From: Clostridia bacterium | GTDB lineage: Bacteria > Bacillota_A > Clostridia > Oscillospirales > CAG-272 | Assembly: GCA_017552165.1 (NCBI GenBank) | Contig: JAFZCF010000054.1 | Location: 1-10,992 of the forward strand | DNA length: 10,992 bases | Reading direction: 5' to 3' | Part shown: positions 1-5,845 of the stretch, piece after piece | How positions within the stretch are numbered: the first letter of the stretch is position 1 | Layout of the letters: each line of letters opens with the position of its first letter | The notes under the pieces: model-generated | Databases searched by the model: none | What the model was told of the DNA's origin: nothing | The model's input: only the letters and a program-made list of their open reading frames with translations | Translations under genes and position numbers: made by a program

Positions 1-984
1 GTTTCCGCGGCACATGCGTTTTTCGCCCTGTGTCGAAATAAACCCGCTCTGGGTCAAGTCTCCGATAAGATAATAGTCAGATGCACCGGAAAAGACCCAT
101 TTCCGTTTCCCGTCGTCGGCTGTCAGGGGATAGAAATCGGGGCACTCACTGTCTGAAGGAATCGAAATCCGCTGATATTCCTCCCACGTAAGCAGATCCG
201 TGCTCGAAAAAAGCATGAAATCATGACGTTCCAAATACAATGCCAGCACGTACGCCCCGAGTTCTTCAACCCATATTACTTTGGGATCCCGCGCTTCTTT
301 TGAATAACCGCTGATCAGGGGATTGCGCTCGTATTTTGTGAACGTTTTGCCGCCATCCACGGAATATGCGAGGCATTGACAACTGTTTTTATTTTTTGAA
401 AGTTCAGCGTTTCCTCCGTCTGCGGCGTTGCCGAACGCCGTATAAAACAGGCATATCGTCTTTGCGTCTCCGACAGCAAGTCCGGTCACGTTTCTTTCAT
501 CGACAATGCCGCTTCCCGAGTACATCGTACCCATTTCATCGGGATAAAGCGCATATTCGAGACGCTCCCAATTAATGAGATCCTTTGATATTGCGTGACC
601 CCAATGCATATTGTCCCACAAATAACCCACAGGATTATGCTGGTAGAACATATGGTAAACACCGCTAGAATAAACAAGTCCGTTCGGGTCGTTTATCCAG
701 CCGCGTTTTGCGGTGAAATGCATTCTCGGACGGAGCGGTTCGTCCCCGGTGCCTTCCAAACAGAAATCGACTATCTCAGGATCATATTCTGCTCCGTTGA
801 CAATAAACGAAATATCTCTTCCTGCAAAGCGCGTCACGTCATAATAGTAATATCCATCGGGTTTTTTGTTATCAAGAAGCACGCGCAGATCGAAAATGAG
901 TTTTCCGTTCTCGAGAAATAACATCTTTGATTTTGACGCGCCCCTGGAAACTGGAAGACGCAAATATTTCCCGCTGATTATCAT
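1..984 (-). CDS. GH32 family beta-fructosidase (levanase/sucrose hydrolase type), C-terminus beyond window
   Basis: I translated the minus strand from 984 to the left edge. It is open for 328 codons and runs off the window. Three GH32 active-site motifs are present in the right order: WINDPNG with the nucleophile Asp99, RDP with the transition-state stabiliser Asp233, and SECPDFYP with the acid/base Glu280. This identifies a five-bladed propeller glycoside hydrolase acting on beta-fructosyl linkages (sucrose, inulin or levan). Residues 1 to about 85 precede the catalytic domain and look like a small beta-rich N-terminal module. There is no signal peptide, so a cytoplasmic location is inferred. 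The ATG overlaps the stop of the upstream GH172 gene by one base (TGATG), with no strong ribosome binding site of its own, so translational coupling is likely. The C-terminal beta-sandwich lies outside the window. The family call is firm; the exact substrate is not. Confidence 0.9.
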   Translation of the reverse strand, partial: MIISGKYLRLPVSRGASKSKMLFLENGKLIFDLRVLLDNKKPDGYYYYDVTRFAGRDISFIVNGAEYDPEIVDFCLEGTGDEPLRPRMHFTAKRGWINDPNGLVYSSGVYHMFYQHNPVGYLWDNMHWGHAISKDLINWERLEYALYPDEMGTMYSGSGIVDERNVTGLAVGDAKTICLFYTAFGNAADGGNAELSKNKNSCQCLAYSVDGGKTFTKYERNPLISGYSKEARDPKVIWVEELGAYVLALYLERHDFMLFSSTDLLTWEEYQRISIPSDSECPDFYPLTADDGKRKWVFSGASDYYLIGDLTQSGFISTQGEKRMCRGN

Positions 985-2081
985 CAAACCAGTTCCAGTT
1001 CCTCGTTGGTTCCAAGTTGGGGGAACCGAACGGTAGGAAGCACTTGATACCAGTATGCGACAGAACTTACGTCATCGTTCAGGCATCTGTATCTGCCGTC
1101 AACCGACCAGCCGAGCGCCTGAATGTCGACCCTTATATCGCTTTTGAACGCTACTGGATCCTGAATGTGCCACCTGTAAAGTCCGAAGCGCGTCTGAGAA
1201 CGGTACACCCCATCGGGACGGATAATCTGAGGCATTCCGGTGTAAAGCGTCGAAAAATCCTGGTACTGCCCCGTTGCGGTGTTTTCGAAATTGTTTGATC
1301 CACAGAAATAATCCTCAGTGCCCGTTCCGCATATTGTTGGATATTCTTTATCCCCGTCGATATAAAACTTTACTTCGCCCTCTCCCCACCAGCCGCCGGA
1401 ATTAGAGGTCCAGGTCATATAAGTACCGACATATTTGCCGATTCCGGTTACTCCATCGAGAATAACATGCGGGGTTTTATATATTGTCGGGTTCGATCTT
1501 CTAAACTGAGAATGGAAATACAACACTCCTGCTGGCAGGTCTCTTTCCTGATAATCGATTTGATAGAAAATTCCTGCGCCCGCGTCGCTTCGGTTCTCAA
1601 GTGTCATACGGCAACCCTTCAAAAACGGCATATCCCACCAACAATTGAAAGCCTGCCCGGGATTTACCGTAACAACGGCAGAATCAATCTGGGCAAACTC
1701 CTCCAGTCCGCATGCGAAGAAATCTCCGACGGGGCACTCGACGGAGGGAAAATCCTGTCCATCCCAATAAATTCGAAAAATCAGACTTCTCCATCTGTGA
1801 CGTTTTTCGTTCCACGGCAGACAGCGCGGAGAATTCCCCGCATCGCACGTCATCCAAATATGCTTTATCATTCCGGGGCCTGAGATGTCGCAAAGCGTCG
1901 CCGTCTCTCCGGGCTGTATGCCAACACAAGGGCGACATTTCCAGCCCTTACCGAGCCGCTCGCTCGTATGTCCCGGCTCACTCTCCGCCATGGCTCCCGA
2001 AGCACGCGTGCCCGTCGGATTCTCAGGGGTCACTGCTCTGCTCTCAAAGTCCTGTTTCATCCATATAAAATCGTTCAACAT
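984..2081 (-). CDS. GH172 (DUF2961) glycoside hydrolase
   Basis: The 365-residue product matches the DUF2961/GH172 family, which includes difructose dianhydride-forming and alpha-D-fructofuranosidase or alpha-arabinofuranosidase enzymes that act as oligomeric jelly-roll proteins. Visible family blocks are PGETATLCDISGPG near the start, WWGEGEVKFYIDGD and GTGTEDYF. Glu234 or Glu236 and Glu256 in the last two blocks are the candidate catalytic pair. The frame stays open upstream to 2186, but I chose ATG 2081. An AGGGTGG ribosome binding site lies at 2087-2093, and a promoter at 2118-2146 would put the transcription start near 2111, inside the longer version. No signal peptide is seen, so the enzyme is probably cytoplasmic. 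It is first in an operon with the GH32 gene and divergent from an AraC regulator, which points to fructan or fructose-disaccharide use. Substrate is inferred from the neighbour. Confidence 0.85.
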   Translation of the reverse strand: MLNDFIWMKQDFESRAVTPENPTGTRASGAMAESEPGHTSERLGKGWKCRPCVGIQPGETATLCDISGPGMIKHIWMTCDAGNSPRCLPWNEKRHRWRSLIFRIYWDGQDFPSVECPVGDFFACGLEEFAQIDSAVVTVNPGQAFNCWWDMPFLKGCRMTLENRSDAGAGIFYQIDYQERDLPAGVLYFHSQFRRSNPTIYKTPHVILDGVTGIGKYVGTYMTWTSNSGGWWGEGEVKFYIDGDKEYPTICGTGTEDYFCGSNNFENTATGQYQDFSTLYTGMPQIIRPDGVYRSQTRFGLYRWHIQDPVAFKSDIRVDIQALGWSVDGRYRCLNDDVSSVAYWYQVLPTVRFPQLGTNEELELV

Positions 2082-2117
2082 ACCTGCCACCCTGTATAAC
2101 AATTCGTTTCTGAGCAA

Positions 2118-2146
2118 ATTATACCATCCTGTCTGCATCATTGCAA
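2118..2146 (-). promoter_or_regulatory. Promoter of the GH172-GH32 operon
   Basis: On the minus strand a -35 box TTGCAA (2141-2146) is followed by exactly 17 bases and a perfect -10 box TATAAT (2118-2123). Predicted initiation is near 2111, giving a leader of about 30 bases before ATG 2081. The -35 is imperfect and directly abuts a putative activator repeat, as expected for an activator-dependent promoter. Confidence 0.75.
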
Positions 2147-2183
2147 TAACAATTATTGACTTTCGTTTAACAATTATTGACTT
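2147..2183 (-). promoter_or_regulatory. Tandem direct repeats, probable AraC-family operator
   Basis: Two identical copies of TAACAATTATTGACTT (plus-strand reading) lie at 2147-2162 and 2168-2183. The repeat period is 21 bp, two helical turns. The proximal copy touches the -35 box of the GH172-GH32 promoter. Direct repeats of about 16-17 bp with 21-bp periodicity are the known layout for AraC/XylS activator half-sites next to RNA polymerase, and an AraC-family gene starts 66 bp away. Binding by that regulator is inferred, not shown. Confidence 0.65.
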
Positions 2184-2205
2184 CACTATGCCGGCTCACT
2201 ATTGC
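2177..2205 (+). promoter_or_regulatory. Weak candidate promoter of the AraC-family regulator gene
   Basis: A good -35 box TTGACT (2177-2182) lies inside the distal operator repeat. It is followed after 17 bases by TATTGC (2200-2205), a poor -10 box. If real, the regulator bound to the repeat would block its own promoter while activating the divergent operon, a common AraC-type circuit. The -10 match is weak. Confidence 0.35.
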
Positions 2206-2248
2206 ATTTCCTGGTATGTTGTGGTAAACTTATGAACGGAGGGCAAAA

Positions 2249-3121
2249 ATGGATATCAATAATTTATCACCGTACATTCGAGTGGCTACCGAATCAAAAG
2301 AACGCGAGCTAAGCATAAGAACAAGGTGTATTCTCGATTATGAGCTCATGTCGCTCGAAGAGGGAGAACTTGACATCACTTACGATGGAAAAAAATATCG
2401 GGCGGTGCCAGGGGACATACTTCTTTTCCACCCCGGCGTACCCCATTCGATTTATTCAGTTGATGGATATGAATGTATCGTCCAACCTCATATTCATTTT
2501 GACATGCTTTATGAGTCAAATTCGCGTGATATTTATGTCTGCTTCAAGGCACCAGATGAATTGACAAAAAAAGACAGAGCAATGCTCAGAGACGACATAC
2601 TCGGACCCGGCCCAGAACACAGCCCTTTTGTCACAGTACCGGATAAAGACCGTTTTTACAGGTATTTTCATGACACCATCACCGCTTTCACATTTAAGCC
2701 CCAGATGTATGAGATGATCTTGAAATCGAAGATGCTGATGCTCCTCACAATGATCATACCGGAAAATTTTCCTTCATTTTCCGAGTTATCCAATGAAAAA
2801 TCCCAGCTAGACATTCAACTTCTAAAAAACTATATTGACGAAAATTTTGCATCAATCAAGCAACTCAATGATCTGAGCAATCTTTTCAAGTTCAACAAAA
2901 ATTACATCATAAGAAGATTCAAATGGAAATACGGAGTAAGCCCGATAAAATACATTAGTCAGCTTCGCATTGATGAAGCCAAACGCCTTCTCTCCAATTA
3001 CTCAGTCAAAAAAGTGTCTGCGGAACTGAGTTATTCCTCGGTTTACGTTTTTTCACGCGCGTTTTCAAAAGCATGCGGTATGAGCCCGTCGGAATATAAG
3101 AGGTTATCTGGGCAAAACTAG
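2249..3121 (+). CDS. AraC-family transcriptional regulator with N-terminal cupin sensor domain
   Basis: The 290-residue protein has the standard AraC layout. Residues about 25-100 form a cupin-like ligand-binding domain (…DGKKYRAVPGDILLFHPGVPHS…). Residues about 190-287 carry two helix-turn-helix motifs, the second ending in the signature FSRAFSKACGMSPSEYKR. A GGAGGG ribosome binding site (2238-2243) sits five bases before ATG 2249. It is divergent from the GH172-GH32 operon, with two 16-bp direct repeats in the shared intergenic region, so it most likely activates that operon in response to a sugar bound in the cupin pocket. The ligand cannot be read from sequence. It has the same AT-rich base composition as the sugar genes. 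The gene converges on the XRE remnant 33 bases downstream, with no clear terminator hairpin between them. Confidence 0.9.
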   Translation: MDINNLSPYIRVATESKERELSIRTRCILDYELMSLEEGELDITYDGKKYRAVPGDILLFHPGVPHSIYSVDGYECIVQPHIHFDMLYESNSRDIYVCFKAPDELTKKDRAMLRDDILGPGPEHSPFVTVPDKDRFYRYFHDTITAFTFKPQMYEMILKSKMLMLLTMIIPENFPSFSELSNEKSQLDIQLLKNYIDENFASIKQLNDLSNLFKFNKNYIIRRFKWKYGVSPIKYISQLRIDEAKRLLSNYSVKKVSAELSYSSVYVFSRAFSKACGMSPSEYKRLSGQN

Positions 3122-3154
3122 CAGGAAGTGATAATTACGATGAAGACAAGCGTG

Positions 3155-3589
3155 TCACGTGTGCGGCGCGGCACGGTGTGCATCGGCATATTCCGGAAAT
3201 AAAGGCCGCTGTTTTTCGTAGTCCGCTTCGCTGGCGTACGACTCAGACGAATAAGGATAATCCGCTTCAAACATCGCCGGATCGACTTTTTGCCGCATCG
3301 TGTGTTTACGCGCCCACCAAAGATAAGGGTATTCTTTGTTGGAGCTGTCCTGCTCTGGCGGCACGATCGTGCCGTCCATCCAGAAAATCGGGGCGTAATC
3401 GTCATCGGCATCCGGTATTACCAAATGACTTGTATCCATGTGTAGAGATTCGAGTCCGAACTTAAGCCATTTGGTCTGATAAACTGTATGTGGAGAATAA
3501 TCCGTTGTGCCGGTAAGAACTCCGTTTTTAAGACGGTGCCCAGCTTCAACTATCGCGTATGGAATCAAACGGTGATTTTCAAGTCCCAA
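3155..3589 (-). pseudogene. C-terminal part of the frameshifted XRE-regulator gene, unrecognised domain
   Basis: About 144 codons (from roughly 3589 to the TGA at 3155) encode a well-formed hydrophilic domain rich in Tyr, Trp, Asp and Pro, including the stretches GTTDYSPHTVYQTKWLKFGL and IPDADDDYAPIFWMDG. There is no ribosome binding site and no good start codon, and the frame begins exactly where the upstream XRE frame ends out of register. Adding one base near 3592-3596 would give a continuous protein (…LLIYLQALGLENHRLIPY…), so I read this as the detached 3' half of one gene. The stop at 3155 may also be premature. I do not recognise the domain and assign no function. The alternatives are an assembly error or two separately translated pieces. 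No canonical slippery heptamer is present at the junction, so programmed frameshifting is unlikely. Confidence 0.6.
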
Positions 3590-4146
3590 AGCTGCAAGTA
3601 TATAAGCAGTTTATCGTGATATGCCGATCGGTCATACTTGATTGTTCCTGCTGTGTGGGAACACAGCAGATCGATTGAGCCGTATTCGGATGATTCGGCG
3701 TAAGTATAATCAGGACGGTCCGCAAGAGACAGCGTCAGTCTGTAAAATGTATCGGCGAACTCGGAACGGAAATTATCCTTCGGGAGCTGTGCGATTGCAA
3801 TTGCAAGTTCGCGAAGCGAGCCGGTGTTTTTTCCTTCATCGCGGCAATGCATCTCTTCTATTTTGAGCTGCATTGCATAATTGTCATAGGAATCAAGAGC
3901 GTCATAGTCAGGCACCGGGATATCCACCGTGCGGATTGTTTCTATGTCGCTCTTCTGTCTACCGAGAATCGTGTCGACCGACAAATTGTAGTAATTGGCA
4001 ATTTCAAGCAGCCTGTCTATTGTGGGCTGCGTCTGTCCGCATTCCCATTTCTGAACCGATTGGCGCGTTACCTCGAAAATTTCAGCAAACTTTTCCTGTG
4101 AAAGGCCTTTTTTTCTACGTAATTCCGCCAGATTCTTATATAGCAT
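3565..4146 (-). CDS. XRE-family helix-turn-helix regulator, apparently frameshifted N-terminal part
   Basis: The product is 193 residues. Residues about 4-58 form a Cro/CI-type HTH (NLAELRRKKGLSQEKFAEIF, then VTRQSVQKWECGQTQPTIDR), followed by YYNLSVDTIL, a usual end to this domain. Residues 60-185 form an unrecognised region continuing into the frame downstream. ATG 4146 is preceded by an AGGGAGG-type ribosome binding site (minus-strand reading of 4155-4160) at eight bases' spacing, which decides the start over the longer 4197 version. The last residues, after LLIYLQLW, are out of frame with a conserved-looking continuation, so the gene seems interrupted by a one-base deletion near 3592-3596. 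The HTH portion could still fold and bind DNA. It is transcribed away from the ATP synthase operon, and its target is unknown; the inverted repeat at 4270-4296 is one candidate. Confidence 0.7.
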   Translation of the reverse strand: MLYKNLAELRRKKGLSQEKFAEIFEVTRQSVQKWECGQTQPTIDRLLEIANYYNLSVDTILGRQKSDIETIRTVDIPVPDYDALDSYDNYAMQLKIEEMHCRDEGKNTGSLRELAIAIAQLPKDNFRSEFADTFYRLTLSLADRPDYTYAESSEYGSIDLLCSHTAGTIKYDRSAYHDKLLIYLQLWDLKITV

Positions 4147-4269
4147 AGTTATGACCTCCCTGATCTGTGTGATTGATAGAGACCGTGATACCCACATTCC
4201 CTATGTGATTTTACAATCGTTTATATTAGAAACCAGGCAAAACGGTTTGTCTACCAACCAAAAGTGATC

Positions 4270-4296
4270 ACCATGACAACCGACAGTTGTCATGGT
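4270..4296. repeat. Perfect 11-bp inverted repeat, possible operator
   Basis: ACCATGACAAC (4270-4280) is followed after five bases by its exact reverse complement GTTGTCATGGT (4286-4296). There is no T-run, and no gene ends here, so a terminator role is unlikely. The position between divergent genes, about 90 bp upstream of the ATP synthase -35 box, suits an operator for a dimeric regulator. The regulator is unknown. Confidence 0.6.
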
Positions 4297-4383
4297 ATGC
4301 TACCAGCCGCAAGCACGCTTTACTATCATGTAACGCCGGAAGATGTTTTTTCCGTTAATTCGAGGCGTGAGGACGGGATCGAC

Positions 4384-4412
4384 TTGAAAAAACGGCAAAA
4401 ATGTGGTAAAAT
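4384..4412 (+). promoter_or_regulatory. Promoter of the ATP synthase operon
   Basis: TTGAAA (4384-4389) and TAAAAT (4407-4412) are separated by exactly 17 bases, and a TG at 4404-4405 gives an extended -10. Predicted initiation near 4419 leaves a leader of about 80 bases before the subunit a start. This is the best sigma-A-type match upstream of the operon. Confidence 0.75.
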
Positions 4413-4501
4413 TATAATTGGTTGGTTTATGCAGACGCGCTTTTGCGGGTCCGTAAACCTTACGTCCGGCCGAAAGGCAATTGAAAGGGAGTGATCGGAT
4501 C

Positions 4502-5413
4502 TTGAAAGAAAAAAAGCCCCGGAGCAAAGGCATGACCGTCTTTCTGATCGTTTGGATCGGGCTGATCGTCTGCATAGTCGCGGCGATATTCATCGTCGGG
4601 CTCGGCGGCGGGGAGGAAGAAAACCTTCGCGAAGCGATGCGCGACGGAGTGCTCCACGAAAAAAACAGGATCTCGTTTTTCGGGTTTGAAGTGAACCCGG
4701 CGCTGATCTCGGCTTATACGGTCACGGCGATCCTGCTTTTCGCAGCGCTTCTCATCCGGATCATAGCCGTGCCGCGGTTCAGGACCGTGCCGGGAAAATT
4801 CCAGTCGGTTATCGAAAAAGCGGTCGATTTCTTTTCGGATATGGCTCGCGGAAACAGCCCGCACAGGACCGGATTCGTCGCCGCTTATATATTCAGCGCG
4901 GGATTTTACGTGTTCTTCGGAACTCTGTTTGAACTGTTCGGGATACAGGCCGTGACGACGGCCGGGAAATCGGTGTCCCTGCCGGCGCCGCTCGCCGACA
5001 TAAACGGCGCCCTCGCGATGGGGTTCCTGTCGTTCGGAGTAATCCTCGCGGCCGGGATAATCGCAAACGGTCCGAAGGGCGCTCTGAGAGTTCTGAAAGA
5101 TTTTTCGCTGCCGATATCCATGAGCTTCCGTCTGTTCGGGGCGCTGCTGAGCGGTCTTCTCGTGACCGAACTGGTGTATCACTTCGCTTTTCTCAGCTTC
5201 GGCCTTCCGGTGATCGTGGGAGTTCTGTTCACTCTGCTCCACGCGGTCATACAGACATACGTGCTCTGCACGCTCGTCTCGATATTCTACGGGGAGGCCG
5301 TCGAACCGGCAAAAAAGAAAAAAGCAAAAAGCGCGCAGTCACAGACACCGGCGCGCACAACCGAATCAACTGAAACAATTGAAACAACTGAAACAAACGT
5401 ACAGGAGATATAA
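4502..5413 (+). CDS. atpB: F-type ATP synthase subunit a
   Basis: This membrane subunit forms the ion half-channels beside the c-ring of Fo. The 303-residue product has several hydrophobic segments. The essential stator arginine is Arg210 in SMSFRLFGALLSG, and a C-terminal helix with AVIQTYVLCTLVSIFY matches the family's last transmembrane segment. TTG 4502 is preferred because AAAGGGAG (4484-4491) lies ten bases upstream; a TTG at 4481 precedes this site, and ATG 4532 is another option. The usual Asn four residues after the arginine is Ala here, and the following Glu region is changed. After the last membrane helix there is an unusual tail of about 35 residues, first Lys-rich and then Thr/Glu-repeat, possibly disordered. 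It is the first gene of the operon; the ribosome binding site for atpE lies inside its 3' end. Confidence 0.92.
   Translation: MKEKKPRSKGMTVFLIVWIGLIVCIVAAIFIVGLGGGEEENLREAMRDGVLHEKNRISFFGFEVNPALISAYTVTAILLFAALLIRIIAVPRFRTVPGKFQSVIEKAVDFFSDMARGNSPHRTGFVAAYIFSAGFYVFFGTLFELFGIQAVTTAGKSVSLPAPLADINGALAMGFLSFGVILAAGIIANGPKGALRVLKDFSLPISMSFRLFGALLSGLLVTELVYHFAFLSFGLPVIVGVLFTLLHAVIQTYVLCTLVSIFYGEAVEPAKKKKAKSAQSQTPARTTESTETIETTETNVQEI
5369..5395 (+). repeat. Three tandem 9-bp repeats in the 3' end of atpB
   Basis: Three copies of AYTGAAACA (ACTGAAACA, ATTGAAACA, ACTGAAACA) encode a Thr/Glu repeat in the tail of subunit a. The adjoining 17 bases at 5363-5379 recur with one mismatch at 5524-5540 in atpE. 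Confidence 0.85.
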
Positions 5414-5415
5414 AA

Positions 5416-5805
5416 ATGAAAACCAGTAAGACCGGCGCTCTTAAGCGCTTCATAATCATTGCGGCAGTTTTCGCCGTCATCATGGCAGTCATCGGATCCG
5501 TTTCCCTTGCGTCCTTCGCAGCGGAATCAACCGAAACAATAGGCGCGATAGAGGAGGAAGAAAGCTCAGCCGACAACGGCGGAGTCAAAGCAAAGGCCTT
5601 CGCCGCTTGTATCGCCGTCGGCATCGCGTCGGCCGCGGGCGCCATCGGCATGGCCATCGTCATAGCGAAGAGCGCCGAATCCATGGCGCGCCAGCCGGAG
5701 GCCTCCGACAAGATAAACTCCGCGATGATGCTCGGGCTTGTGTTTATCGAAACGACTTGTATCTATGCGCTCATCGCCGCTATCCTTGTAATTTTCGTTC
5801 TTTGA
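5416..5805 (+). CDS. atpE: F-type ATP synthase subunit c with signal-peptide-like N-terminus
   Basis: This is the ring-forming proteolipid that carries ions through Fo. At 129 residues it is long for subunit c (usually 75-90). Residues 1-35 have a basic start, a long hydrophobic core and a plausible signal peptidase site (SFA/AE), giving a mature protein of about 94 residues. Two hairpin helices follow, with the conserved polar loop KSAESMARQPEA at 85-96 and the ion-carrying Glu112 in helix 2 (FIETTCIYAL). Thr113, Thr114 and Tyr117 match the Na+-type ring pattern, but the helix-1 glutamine ligand of Na+ rings aligns, without a gap, with Met79. Coupling ion is therefore uncertain. AGGAG (5403-5407) provides ribosome binding, eight bases before ATG, two bases after the atpB stop. 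An acidic stretch (ESTETIGAIEEEESS) separates the signal from the first ring helix. Confidence 0.92.
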   Translation: MKTSKTGALKRFIIIAAVFAVIMAVIGSVSLASFAAESTETIGAIEEEESSADNGGVKAKAFAACIAVGIASAAGAIGMAIVIAKSAESMARQPEASDKINSAMMLGLVFIETTCIYALIAAILVIFVL

Positions 5806-5828
5806 CGGCAACGGCGCCGTTATGCCGT
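5805..5828 (+). promoter_or_regulatory. GC-rich stem-loop between atpE and atpF
   Basis: Starting at the last base of the atpE stop codon, an inner palindrome AACGGCGCCGTT (5810-5821) is flanked by ACGGC and GCCGT arms (5805-5809 and 5824-5828), with a two-base bulge. No T-run follows, so this is not a standard terminator. It may stabilise the atpE message end or slow translation of atpF, helping the many-copies need for c. The function is inferred. Confidence 0.45.
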
Positions 5829-5845
5829 AAAACGGGGGTGACTAT

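Larger units (their letters stand above)
4147..4501. other. Intergenic region between the XRE gene and the ATP synthase operon
   Basis: This 355-bp divergent gap contains the XRE ribosome binding site, a perfect inverted repeat (4270-4296), the ATP synthase promoter (4384-4412) and an 80-base leader before the first operon gene. I see no coding region with a ribosome binding site and no RNA gene. No atpI or other accessory gene precedes the operon here. Confidence 0.7.

Noticed and set aside
366..921. Plus-strand open frames at the left end
   Set aside because: The minus strand is open throughout and carries all three GH32 catalytic motifs, so these are shadows.
2082..2186. Upstream in-frame extension of the GH172 gene with a hydrophobic start
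   Set aside because: The promoter at 2118-2146 and the operator repeats fall inside this extension, and a ribosome binding site precedes ATG 2081.
3565..3600. Programmed -1 frameshift joining the two XRE frames
   Set aside because: No canonical slippery heptamer or clear downstream stem was found, and a simple one-base deletion explains the break.
4160..4260. Promoter for the XRE gene on the minus strand
   Set aside because: TATAAA-like and TAAAAT-like stretches exist, but none has a -35 box at acceptable spacing, so I did not list one.
4413..4418. Perfect TATAAT as the -10 box of the ATP synthase promoter
   Set aside because: No acceptable -35 box lies 16-18 bases upstream; TTGAAA would be 23 bases away, while TAAAAT at 4407 has exactly 17.
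4253..4426. ACCAACCAA (4253-4261) and its reverse complement TTGGTTGGT (4418-4426) as a distant inverted repeat
   Set aside because: The match is only nine bases of low-complexity sequence 156 bp apart; chance is a sufficient explanation.
4264..4494. Small plus-strand open frame covering the inverted repeat and the ATP synthase promoter
   Set aside because: It overlaps the promoter and the leader, has no ribosome binding site and does not resemble a protein.
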